From: ECT2AJA-044 sp965658225
GTDB lineage: Bacteria; Bacteroidota; Bacteroidia; Flavobacteriales; ECT2AJA-044
Assembly: GCA_965658225.1 (NCBI GenBank)
Contig: CBFHRK010000004.1
Span: 25,442-89,441, forward strand
Direction: 5' to 3'
Length of the DNA stretch: 64,000 nt
In this document: piece after piece, positions 7,424 through 15,675 of the stretch
Layout: each line of letters opens with the position of its first letter
Position numbering within the stretch: the stretch's first letter is position 1
Program-made: the position numbers and the translations under genes
Notes under the pieces: generated by a model
What the model was told of the DNA's origin: nothing
Seen by the model: only the letters and a program-made list of their open reading frames with translations
The model's database searches: none

Positions 7424-7497
7424 TGGAGCTAAGGGGATTCGAACCCCTGACCCCTTGCCTGCCAGGCAAGTACTCTAGCCAGCTGAGCTATAGCCCC
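7424..7497 (-). tRNA. tRNA-Ala (anticodon GGC)
   Basis: 74 bases on the minus strand, starting GGGGCTATAGCTCAGCTGG and ending TTAGCTCCA with no encoded CCA. The acceptor stem is GGGGCTA/TAGCTCC (one G-U pair). The D stem is GCTC/GAG, the anticodon stem is CTTGC/GCAAG around loop CTGGCAG (anticodon GGC), and the T arm is AGGGG TTCGAAT CCCCT. All conserved positions fit. The 3' end is partly duplicated near 3400, suggesting use as an integration site. Confidence 0.95.
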
Positions 7498-7538
7498 ATT
7501 GAGGTGGCCAAAAATACAACATCCGATTTAATTAATCA

Positions 7539-7955
7539 CTATCTGATTTTCACCCCCAACGATGCCCCCAATCCTGAGTTTCGCCAACCGATTTGCACTC
7601 GTGTCGGAGGGAAATACATCACCTGCGCTCCAAAGCGAGCACGAGAAGTAGTGGATCGATAGTAAGTAGGATTCGAGACGATACGACCAATAGGGGCATA
7701 ATCGTATCGGTATCGGTTTATCGTCCACGTGGCTAGGTAGTACAAAAACTGAGAAGTAGGTGTTCCTAGTTCCAAAGGGTCAATAGGCGTTTGATAAAAC
7801 AGTAAATCGTACCGCTCCATTTGAACGGATTCAGAACGGTTGAGCATCGATGAATCCGCACTTTGCGCCAAGCCCGATAAAGGGGCAAGTAGAAGTGCGG
7901 ATCCGGCCGCGAGGCCGAAAAATAAAAGTCGTGTACAATTGGCTAAATTTTTCAT
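7539..7955 (-). CDS. Hypothetical exported protein
   Basis: 138 residues from the ATG at 7955: a basic start, a hydrophobic stretch and a cleavage-like ALA/AQS site near residue 30, so a secreted or periplasmic protein. I prefer this start because an upstream frame extension (to 8018) would run through the transcription terminator at 7975-8010 and bury the signal peptide. The mature part contains tyrosine- and arginine-rich text (INRYRYDYAPIGRI) and ends GWRNSGLGASLGVKIR, which could be an outer-membrane strand, but no family is recognised. Its signal peptide encodes one of the GC-rich hairpins (7904-7917). Confidence 0.65.
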   Translation of the reverse strand: MKNLANCTRLLFFGLAAGSALLLAPLSGLAQSADSSMLNRSESVQMERYDLLFYQTPIDPLELGTPTSQFLYYLATWTINRYRYDYAPIGRIVSNPTYYRSTTSRARFGAQVMYFPPTRVQIGWRNSGLGASLGVKIR

Positions 7956-7974
7956 AGAAGCATTCCCAAAATAC

Positions 7975-8010
7975 AAAAACACCCCGCAACGTATATTGCG
8001 AGGTGTTGAA
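7975..8010 (-). terminator. Terminator of the FG-GAP gene
   Basis: On the minus strand AACACCTCGCAATATACGTT then GCGGGGTGTTTTTGT: a stem ACACCTCGCAA / TTGCGGGGTGT with a G-T pair and a T run. It lies 20 bases past the stop of the 8031-9380 gene. Confidence 0.75.
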
Positions 8011-8030
8011 TTTCTCAAATATGGATTGCT

Positions 8031-9380
8031 CTATTGCTTCGTAATTCTCTTCGTTACGACACCTTCTTGTGAGGAAAGTTGCATCATATAGATTCCGGCC
8101 GGGAGGCCGCTCAAATCCATTTCAATACGATCAACCGCATTGTACTCGGCTTGGTGAACACGCTTTCCGGTTAAATCGAAAACAGAAACAGACCAATCAG
8201 AGGTCGCTTCCGTTTCAACAGTTACCTTGCTAGTAAAAGGCGAAGGATAAACCGTTGCCTCCAAAGATTGCTCTTCCAAACCAATGGAATTATCGGTGTT
8301 TTGGTAATAATTAAATGACGCCAAATAGGTTGACGAATTATATCCATTCGCCAGAATATCTAAATCTCCATCGTCATCTAAATCTCCAAAAGCTGAAAAG
8401 GAATATTCACCTCCTGGTACCATTCCAAATGGATTAATTTGAGGCATTCCAAATTGAGGGGCGCTTGCCGAACCCGTATTCTCATAAAAATAGAATTGAC
8501 CGTACTCCGATCCGGAAAATAAGTCGAGGTCACCATCTAAATCGAGGTCGCCGACATCAAGTTTTCCAAAACCAACACCTCCGGGAACAAAACCAAAAGC
8601 ATTTACTACTGGAGCCGCGAACGCAGGACTTGTAGCCGTTCCGGTGTTTTGGAAATAATAAGCAACACCATAATAATCGAGACCAATATGATCGTAATCA
8701 CCATCGTTATCTAAATCCGCTAACGATCCGATAGTTAGGTACGTTACCGCACTCGCATTTAACCCGAACGGGTTTATTTGAACAGTTCCAAAATTTGGAT
8801 TCGTTGCGCTTCCATTGTTAGGGTAGTACGAAAAAGACGATCCCGTGTAGCCAACAGTTGATCCAAGGACATCAATATCTCCGTCCCCATCCAAGTCGGC
8901 ACAAGCAGAGTACATGGTGTATTGACCACCTAAACCGAAGGGACTTAGTTGGGGTGCCGCGAACTGGGGGTTGTTTGCTGTTCCTGTATTCTGGTAGTAA
9001 ATCGATCTCCCGTATTCGTACGTAGAACCTAAAATATCGAGATCTCCATCTCCGTCTAAGTCTACCAACGTTGGAACTATCCAATCTTGAGCGGGCGGAA
9101 TGGATAACCCGAACGGATTAGAAGAAGGGCCTCCAAATGTCTGTGCTTGAATTCCCGTTGCTCCAAGCAATAGGAATCCGGCCATAGCCAACGCTTTCTT
9201 CCATTCGCGACGGGTAAAGTAGCCGTAAATAGTATCGTAAAGGTTCTTAATTCTGCGAATCAAGCGGCCTTGAAGGCTACCGTCCATAGACTCCCACTGA
9301 CCGCTGGTTTGAAGCTGATTCACTTTTTCCGTTAAGCGGCGAAACTGTCGTTTCTTTCGAGCGTAAAGGTTCCTGTTCAT
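8031..9380 (-). CDS. FG-GAP/VCBS repeat protein with T9SS type A sorting domain
   Basis: Surface or secreted protein exported by the Sec and type IX systems. After a hydrophobic signal (LAMAGFLLLGATGIQAQ, ending about residue 80) come five beta-propeller-like repeats of about 57 residues, each with a calcium-loop motif such as DLDGDGDLD and the phrase NPFGL plus YYQNTG. The last ~75 residues (ATVYPSPFTSKVTVE ... GLPAGIYMMQL ... ITKQ) are a T9SS C-terminal sorting domain that is cleaved on export. The N-terminal region before the signal is unusually long and basic (about 60 residues, RKKRQFRRLTEKVNQL). Five propeller blades is short for a seven-blade integrin-type fold. Ligand unknown; adhesion or polymer binding is a reasonable guess. 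Confidence 0.85.
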   Translation of the reverse strand: MNRNLYARKKRQFRRLTEKVNQLQTSGQWESMDGSLQGRLIRRIKNLYDTIYGYFTRREWKKALAMAGFLLLGATGIQAQTFGGPSSNPFGLSIPPAQDWIVPTLVDLDGDGDLDILGSTYEYGRSIYYQNTGTANNPQFAAPQLSPFGLGGQYTMYSACADLDGDGDIDVLGSTVGYTGSSFSYYPNNGSATNPNFGTVQINPFGLNASAVTYLTIGSLADLDNDGDYDHIGLDYYGVAYYFQNTGTATSPAFAAPVVNAFGFVPGGVGFGKLDVGDLDLDGDLDLFSGSEYGQFYFYENTGSASAPQFGMPQINPFGMVPGGEYSFSAFGDLDDDGDLDILANGYNSSTYLASFNYYQNTDNSIGLEEQSLEATVYPSPFTSKVTVETEATSDWSVSVFDLTGKRVHQAEYNAVDRIEMDLSGLPAGIYMMQLSSQEGVVTKRITKQ

Positions 9381-9429
9381 ATTCGTTTTTATTTGTGTTG
9401 ACTGTTTGTCATTCGAGCATTTACAAAAC

Positions 9430-10515
9430 TCATGCCTTTTTCTGTGGACCGCCCCAAAAGGTTGCTTCGGGGATACTTAATCCCGCGTAATGGTCGGGTG
9501 TTAAGGTACTCATTAAGTTGGGCCTCAATCGGCCCGATAAGACCTGCACATCATATATTTCATCGACCGAGGTTTGGTACAAAATTTCTCCTGTTACGGT
9601 ACCTGTAGGTAGATGGACGATTTTAATACCACTTTGGTTGCTTTCCTTCGCAATTTTTAAATGCTTGAACGTAGAACTGTTTTGCCGCAACTTACTGAGT
9701 CCGACAAAAGCAAAATCCCCGTGAATGGCCATTCCGCGTACAAACCCGCCTAAATTTGCAATTTCTTCATAAGTGCCTTCGGCACGATTCACACGTGCTA
9801 ACCCGCCCGTCGCCGACAGTAATACATAGAGCTCACCATTCACCAATCGGGGCGAATGCGGCATGGGAAGGCCTTCTACTATTACTTCGTTGTTGGTCAC
9901 ATCCATTATGAGTCCGCCCGTGGTCACTTCGGGCCGCCAGGACTGAAAACTATTCCCTCTATTGAACATACTCGCGTATTTTGGGAGTCCATTTTCAAGG
10001 GTCATTCCGTTTAAATGACATCGGTCTTCTGAAACCATTTCCGTTATAAACGGAGGCTGCCAAACAGGGATAAAGTTATGTTGATCATCAATTTTAATGA
10101 TGCAAGAAAACAGCGTGTTTACCCCAAAAAGCCCTTGATCGGACCATTCCAGGTCATGGATATCTAAAGGCCCTACATGAAAAGTAGAGCGCGGCATGTA
10201 TAAGGCGTCGTAGCGACCGGGTGCTTTTGGGTAGGTACGCGCTAGTTCAGGAACATCTTTGAAAGTGATTATCTCATTACGGCAAGCCACCGCCATGGTA
10301 GTATCACCATCGCGAAGAGCAATCCCCATGGGTTTATCCAAAGTCCTCGGTAATTGAACGAGCGATTCTGAATCTTTTCCGGATAAAAATATAATTTTCC
10401 CGGCCTGATAGGTCGTGATTGCCAGCGAAACACCGAGCTTCGATAAAAACTCGGGAACCTGTGGAGAGTACGTGCATGAAAACGGGGCTAAGCCCGAAGG
10501 TGTGCTTGAATTCAT
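9430..10515 (-). CDS. TIGR03032 family protein
   Basis: 361-residue protein of the TIGR03032 (DUF4915) family. The text SLAITTYQAGKIIFLSGKD near the start, FHVGPLDIHDLEWSDQGLFGVNT in the middle (split by a few residues) and DEIYDVQVLSGRLRPNL near the end are characteristic. The pattern of repeated short beta strands suggests a propeller-like fold. No signal peptide is seen, so it is probably cytoplasmic. The biochemical role of the family is not established; members often sit near glycan or peptide biosynthesis genes, but here the neighbours are envelope proteins, so context gives no clue. Confidence 0.82.
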   Translation of the reverse strand: MNSSTPSGLAPFSCTYSPQVPEFLSKLGVSLAITTYQAGKIIFLSGKDSESLVQLPRTLDKPMGIALRDGDTTMAVACRNEIITFKDVPELARTYPKAPGRYDALYMPRSTFHVGPLDIHDLEWSDQGLFGVNTLFSCIIKIDDQHNFIPVWQPPFITEMVSEDRCHLNGMTLENGLPKYASMFNRGNSFQSWRPEVTTGGLIMDVTNNEVIVEGLPMPHSPRLVNGELYVLLSATGGLARVNRAEGTYEEIANLGGFVRGMAIHGDFAFVGLSKLRQNSSTFKHLKIAKESNQSGIKIVHLPTGTVTGEILYQTSVDEIYDVQVLSGRLRPNLMSTLTPDHYAGLSIPEATFWGGPQKKA

Positions 10516-10567
10516 GGGCGGAAGATAAAATAAATAGCCCTAGATTTAAGCACAAAATAGAACTGAA

Positions 10568-11296
10568 ATGAAGTCCTTTTCTCCTTTCAAAAAGCTAAGC
10601 CTGCTGGCTGTCATGATCGGCATATCTTTTTCGGCAAATAGCCAAGTGCTCATAGCCCTTATTTTCGGAGATAAACTGAATTCTCCAAACGTTGAATTCG
10701 GCCTTGAAGTAGGTCCATCCTGCAGCTGGTTCAGCAGCTACGAAGGTTCATCGGTAAGTCAGACATTATTCATAGGCCCCACCTTCAATATTCGATTGAA
10801 CGACCGTTTATGGTTGCACCCAGCGGTTCAGGTAGCGTCAAGTATTGGCGCAGCCAGTTTAGCTCCTTATGAATTGGGCAATGAGAATGTCGACCCATTT
10901 ATCAATGAATTTGAGGTGGAGCGTCGGATCAATTACATTGCCGTACCGCTCATGGCTCGGTATAAAGTCATTCAACATTTCTTTCTACAAGGAGGTGTTG
11001 AGCCCGCTTTAAGAATGACCGCCTTTGACACTTTTACCGCCGACATTCAAGACGGAGCCGAAATTAAAAACGGCATCGAAGAAACGTACAACCGAATCGA
11101 CCTTCGCTTTGTAGGAGGTGTCGCCTACCGATTTAAAAATAGCGGTGCGGGCTTGTGGATGAGTTTGAAATACGGATACGGACTCTTTGAATTACCCGAT
11201 CCAGTGACTACCCAATCCGTAAACCCGCAGTTTGTGCAGCTCGCCTTTGAAATTCCTATTGGCGCTGCCGAAAAGGTTGAGAATACCAAAAATTGA
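10568..11296 (+). CDS. Outer-membrane beta-barrel protein (PorT-like)
   Basis: 242 residues with a signal peptide (ISFSANSQ) and alternating strands typical of an eight-stranded Bacteroidota barrel: GLEVGPSCSWFSS, SQTLFIGPTFNIRL, INYIAVPLMARYKV, FFLQGGVEPALRM and a closing FVQLAFEIPIG. The IAVPLMARYK phrase is typical of the PorT/OMP_b-brl_2 group. Specific role unknown. It ends 37 bases before the start of the RND efflux operon on the same strand and could be co-transcribed, but nothing ties it to efflux. Confidence 0.78.
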   Translation: MKSFSPFKKLSLLAVMIGISFSANSQVLIALIFGDKLNSPNVEFGLEVGPSCSWFSSYEGSSVSQTLFIGPTFNIRLNDRLWLHPAVQVASSIGAASLAPYELGNENVDPFINEFEVERRINYIAVPLMARYKVIQHFFLQGGVEPALRMTAFDTFTADIQDGAEIKNGIEETYNRIDLRFVGGVAYRFKNSGAGLWMSLKYGYGLFELPDPVTTQSVNPQFVQLAFEIPIGAAEKVENTKN

Positions 11297-11333
11297 CCTT
11301 AACTTGTCTGTATTCATTGAAAAAACCTGCTTC

Positions 11334-12503
11334 ATGCGCATTCGTAATTGGCCAATAGGAGTTCTCCTTGCCACCTCTACATTATTATTTTCCGCCTGCG
11401 GCGAGAAAGCTCCTCCGGCCGTGCAGGCCGCCCCACAAATTACAGCAGTTACAGCGGAACAAAAGACCGTTCCTTTAGTAAAGGAGTTTGTAGGTGAGGT
11501 TCTTGGTAGGGCCGATATTCCTATTCGCGCCCGCGTCGACGGTTACCTCGAGCAAATTCACTTTCGCGAAGGAAGACGGGTAAAAAAAGGTCAATTACTC
11601 TACAGTATTGACGACCAACCCTTCCGTGAAGACGTGAACGCGGCCGAAAGCCAAGTGGCCGAAGCACGCGTTTTCGCCACAAACGCGAACAACGAGCTCC
11701 AGCGGTATGAGCCGTTAATTAAAATTAAAGCCGTTAGTCAAAGCGATTACGACGCGGCGAAATCCAATAAAGAAGCCGCCGACGAAAGTGTGAAAGCGGC
11801 CGAAGCAGCACTTGAACTTGCCAAAATAAAATTGGGCTATTGCAGTATAAAATCACCTATTGACGGAGTCATAGGAAAAACAGAAGCAGAAGTTGGCGAA
11901 TACGTGGGTCGATCGCCGAATCCGGTCATTCTAAATACCGTTTCGCAAATCGACTCCATTCGTGTTCAGTTCTTCTTAACAGAATCCGACTATTTAGCCA
12001 TTGCAAGAGAGAACTTAGAAGAGCGAGAAAACACCCATGAAGAACCAAATCCACGGCACGATTCCGACCTGCGCCTTATACTATCTGACGGAAGCCAGTT
12101 TACTGAAAAAGGGACCGTTAATTTCATAAACCGTAACATAGATCAAGCCACCGGAGCCATTTTGGTTCAAACCTCATTTGCAAATCCGCGGGGCTTAATA
12201 AGACCCGGACAGTTTGCCAAAGTGCGGGCGAATATGGACGTCATTGAGAATGCAGTCCTCATTCCCCAACGATGCGTTATGGAAACACAAGGTAGAAATG
12301 CTGTTTTCCTGATTCAAGACGACAATACCGTCACCCGAACTAAAGTGGTTTTAGGTCCGACCTATCTCGATTATTACGTAGTTCTCGAAGGGGTTTCTCC
12401 GACAGACAAAATAGCCTTGGACGGACTCCAGCGGATGCGCGACGGAATGACCGTCGATTACGAATTAAAAGACTTCAACTCTCAGTTCCCAAGCAATGAG
12501 TAA
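11334..12503 (+). CDS. RND efflux periplasmic adaptor subunit
   Basis: Membrane fusion protein linking the inner-membrane RND pump to the outer-membrane channel. I choose the ATG at 11334 (389 residues), because the longer frame to 11232 overlaps the previous gene and lacks an export signal at its start. A lipobox (LLFSAC) predicts a lipid-anchored protein. The lipoyl halves (GYLEQIHFREGRRVKKGQLL and the later IKSPIDGVIGKTEAEVGEYV) flank a helical hairpin at about 90-160, then a beta barrel and a membrane-proximal domain (QRCVMETQGRNAVFLI). It overlaps the pump gene by eight bases. Confidence 0.93.
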   Translation: MRIRNWPIGVLLATSTLLFSACGEKAPPAVQAAPQITAVTAEQKTVPLVKEFVGEVLGRADIPIRARVDGYLEQIHFREGRRVKKGQLLYSIDDQPFREDVNAAESQVAEARVFATNANNELQRYEPLIKIKAVSQSDYDAAKSNKEAADESVKAAEAALELAKIKLGYCSIKSPIDGVIGKTEAEVGEYVGRSPNPVILNTVSQIDSIRVQFFLTESDYLAIARENLEERENTHEEPNPRHDSDLRLILSDGSQFTEKGTVNFINRNIDQATGAILVQTSFANPRGLIRPGQFAKVRANMDVIENAVLIPQRCVMETQGRNAVFLIQDDNTVTRTKVVLGPTYLDYYVVLEGVSPTDKIALDGLQRMRDGMTVDYELKDFNSQFPSNE

Positions 12504-15500
12504 AGAGCAAATAAACCATAATTTCTTTGTTCGAAGGCCCATTGTTTCCATGGTCATTGCCATCATTATGGTAATCATTGGCGGGATCTCGATCACTGGA
12601 TTACCGCTAGAGCAATACCCCAATATTACCCCGCCCGTTGTAAAAGTAACCGCCTCCTACACCGGGGCGAATGCAGTGGCGGTGGAACAATCCGTTGCGA
12701 CACCTTTGGAACAGGAAATCAATGGTGTTGAGAACATGATTTACATGAAATCGACCAACGCCAACGACGGTACGATGTCGATTCAAATCTCCTTTGACGT
12801 AGGATCGGACCCGGATATGAGCAACGTTTTTGCTCAGAACCGCGTATCGACCGCAACAGCGAAATTACCCGAAGAAGTAAAAAGACTCGGAGTTACGACC
12901 AAGAAGAGCATGCCCAATATTTTGATGTTGGTTATGCTTACCTCTCCCGATGGACGGTACGATCAAGGATTCTTGGGTAACTACGCCCTCATCAACGTAA
13001 AAGACCGATTGGCCCGTATTAAAGGTATGGGTGAAGTTTCCGTTTTGGGAAGCTCCGACTACTCCATGCGCATCTGGGTGAAGCCCGATGTACTAGCAAA
13101 ACTCGGAATAACCATTCCCGAAATTAATAACGCCATCAAGGAACAAAATGTAATTGTTCCCGGTGGGAAATTTGGTGCGGAGCCGGCACCAAAAGGAACA
13201 GAATTCACCTACACTGTTCGGCTTCCAGATCGCTTGCAGACCGAAAAACAATTTGGCGAAATTGTGGTTCGGACGAATGTTGACGGGAGTCAAGTAAAAA
13301 TCAAAGACATTGCCCGTATTGAGCTTGGCCTGCAAACCTACGACGCCTTTACTCGACTGAGTTCTTCGGACGGACTCCAAAAGCCGGGTGCTTTGATTGC
13401 CATGTATCAGGCTCCTGGATCGAACGCCGTAGCTATGGCCGAAGAAATTCGGGGGCAAATGGAAGAAATGGCGTCGAGCTTTCCACCGGGAATGGATTAT
13501 GTAGTTTCACTCGATAGTACCGAACCCATCACCGCGGGAATTGCCGAAATCATTGAGACTTTGATCATCGCCCTTGCCTTGGTAATTTTAGTGGTGTTCA
13601 TTTTCATTCAAGACTGGCGCGCGACTTTAATTCCCACACTAGCGATCCCGGTTTCTTTGGTTGCGGCATTTATGCTCTTTCCACTTCTAGGATTCACCAT
13701 TAATGTGCTTTCTCTTTTAGGGTTGGTACTCGCGATTGGTATTGTGGTAGATGATGCCATTGTTGTTGTTGAAGCAGTACAGGTAAATATTGAAAAAGGA
13801 ATGGACCCTAAAACGGCCACCACAATGGCCATGAGAGAGGTTACCGCCCCCGTAATTGCAACCACCCTTGTGCTTGTTGCCGTGTTTATACCCGTGGCCG
13901 GAATTGCGGGTATCACCGGACGCTTATTTCAGCAGTTCGCTATTACCGTCGCTGTATCAACCGTATTTTCATCAATAAACGCCCTTTCATTAAGTCCCGC
14001 CTTGTGCTCTATCTTGATGAAAAAGCCAGAACCAATAAAAGGTCCTTTAGGCACCTTCTTTAGCGCGTTCAATAAGGGTTTTGACAAAAGCACGGACAGC
14101 TATATGAGTTTTACGAAAGTCATTGGTCGAAAAGCATTCCGCGGGGGGATTTTTATTCTACTCATCACTGCAGTTGCCGGTTTTTTAGGAACCAAGGTTC
14201 CGGGAGGTTTTATTCCTGAAGAAGATCAGGGTTATTTTTTTGTGAACATCCAAGGGCCCAACGCCTCTTCCATTCAGCGTACTGATGAAGTAGCACGAAA
14301 TGTAGAAACATTTTTGATGGAACAGCCCGAGGTACAATATGTCACCAATGCAACTGGATTCAGCTTACTTACGGGGGCCTTTAGCGCCAGTAATGGGTTT
14401 ATGTTCGTGACCTTAAAAAACTGGGACGATCGTGAGCTTACTGCCAATGAAATAGTGCTTCGCGTCAATCAGCATTTGCGGCAAATTCCAACAGCGCAGG
14501 TCAATGCCTTTGGCCCACCGGCTATTCCAGGACTAGGAAACGGAGGCGGGTTTAGCATTATGGTGCAAGACAAATCGGGAAACCCTCCTGAATACCTTTT
14601 TGAAAACACCATGGACTTTGTGCAAGCAGCCAATGCACGACCCGAAATCGGGGCTGCATTTTCTCAATTTCAGGCGCATGTACCGCAGCGCGAAATTGAA
14701 ATCAATAGAGATAAAGTACTTAAAGCCGGAGTGGCACTCCGCGATGTATACGACACCTTTGGGGCTTTCTTGGGAGGATCCTACGTAAATGATTTCAATA
14801 GGTTTGGTCGACTGTACAAAACGTATGTACAGGCTGAACCCGAATACCGGCAAAACGAACAGGGACTAGATATGTTCTTTGTAAAAAACAAGGATGGAGT
14901 TAGTGTTCCTGTGAGCACCTTTGTCACGGTGCATCCCACTAGCGGGCCCGATTATACAAATCGATTTAATCTGTATCGATCTGCCGAAGTTATGGGGGGT
15001 CCGGCACCCGGTTTCACCTCAGCTCAAGCTCTTGCCGCATTGGAAGAAGTGGCTGAAGCCACACTCCCTTCTGATATGACCTTTTCATGGAACGCCATGA
15101 GCTATCAAGAAAAAGCAGCTTCTGGAGCAGTAACTGTCGTTTTTGCCTTTTCATTGATCCTGGTTTTCTTGATTTTGGCCGCTCAGTATGAAAGCTGGTC
15201 GCTACCTCTGAGTATCTTGCTCGGTACTCCGTTCGCTATTTTTGGTGCCTTCTTATTCCTCTATGTAGCTCGTATGTTCAGTACCAGTTATGAAATGAAC
15301 GTCTTCGCCCAAATATCCCTGGTGATGCTCATAGCAATGGCGGCGAAAAATGCCATTCTCATCGTTGAATTCGCCAATATAAAGTTCGAGGAAGGGTTAA
15401 GTTTATATGATGCTGCCATGGAATCGGCCCGATTGAGGTTTAGGCCAATTTTAATGACCGTTTTCTCGTTCGTGCTCGGTGTATTCCCATTGATTTTAGC

Positions 15501-15675
15501 TTCCGGTTCTGGTGCCGAAGCCCGAAAAGTGATGGGTGTAGCTCTGCTCGGAGGAGTTGGTATCGCCACCTTATTAGGGGTGTTTATGTATCCAATGATG
15601 TACGTTATGATTGGAAAACTCTTTGGTTACGAAAAGAAACGCGACGCTTTGCTCGCAAAAACAGAGGAGGGATGA
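12496..15675 (+). CDS. RND multidrug efflux permease (HAE1/AcrB type)
   Basis: 1059-residue proton-driven exporter of the AcrB/MexB group. It starts with the classic sequence NHNFFVRRPIVSMVIAIIMV, has twelve expected membrane helices and two large periplasmic loops. The TM4 proton relay is intact: GIVVDDAIVVVE, Asp419 and Asp420, with the partner lysine near 951 in IAMAAKNAILIVE. Length is normal. The gene overlaps the adaptor by eight bases and the outer-membrane factor by four (ATGA), so all three are translated together. Substrates cannot be read from sequence; drugs, bile-like amphiphiles or self-made compounds are typical. Confidence 0.96.
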   Translation: MSKEQINHNFFVRRPIVSMVIAIIMVIIGGISITGLPLEQYPNITPPVVKVTASYTGANAVAVEQSVATPLEQEINGVENMIYMKSTNANDGTMSIQISFDVGSDPDMSNVFAQNRVSTATAKLPEEVKRLGVTTKKSMPNILMLVMLTSPDGRYDQGFLGNYALINVKDRLARIKGMGEVSVLGSSDYSMRIWVKPDVLAKLGITIPEINNAIKEQNVIVPGGKFGAEPAPKGTEFTYTVRLPDRLQTEKQFGEIVVRTNVDGSQVKIKDIARIELGLQTYDAFTRLSSSDGLQKPGALIAMYQAPGSNAVAMAEEIRGQMEEMASSFPPGMDYVVSLDSTEPITAGIAEIIETLIIALALVILVVFIFIQDWRATLIPTLAIPVSLVAAFMLFPLLGFTINVLSLLGLVLAIGIVVDDAIVVVEAVQVNIEKGMDPKTATTMAMREVTAPVIATTLVLVAVFIPVAGIAGITGRLFQQFAITVAVSTVFSSINALSLSPALCSILMKKPEPIKGPLGTFFSAFNKGFDKSTDSYMSFTKVIGRKAFRGGIFILLITAVAGFLGTKVPGGFIPEEDQGYFFVNIQGPNASSIQRTDEVARNVETFLMEQPEVQYVTNATGFSLLTGAFSASNGFMFVTLKNWDDRELTANEIVLRVNQHLRQIPTAQVNAFGPPAIPGLGNGGGFSIMVQDKSGNPPEYLFENTMDFVQAANARPEIGAAFSQFQAHVPQREIEINRDKVLKAGVALRDVYDTFGAFLGGSYVNDFNRFGRLYKTYVQAEPEYRQNEQGLDMFFVKNKDGVSVPVSTFVTVHPTSGPDYTNRFNLYRSAEVMGGPAPGFTSAQALAALEEVAEATLPSDMTFSWNAMSYQEKAASGAVTVVFAFSLILVFLILAAQYESWSLPLSILLGTPFAIFGAFLFLYVARMFSTSYEMNVFAQISLVMLIAMAAKNAILIVEFANIKFEEGLSLYDAAMESARLRFRPILMTVFSFVLGVFPLILASGSGAEARKVMGVALLGGVGIATLLGVFMYPMMYVMIGKLFGYEKKRDALLAKTEEG

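Noticed and set aside
7270..7662. Plus-strand frame of 130 residues
   Set aside because: It runs through the complement of the tRNA-Ala gene and its terminator.
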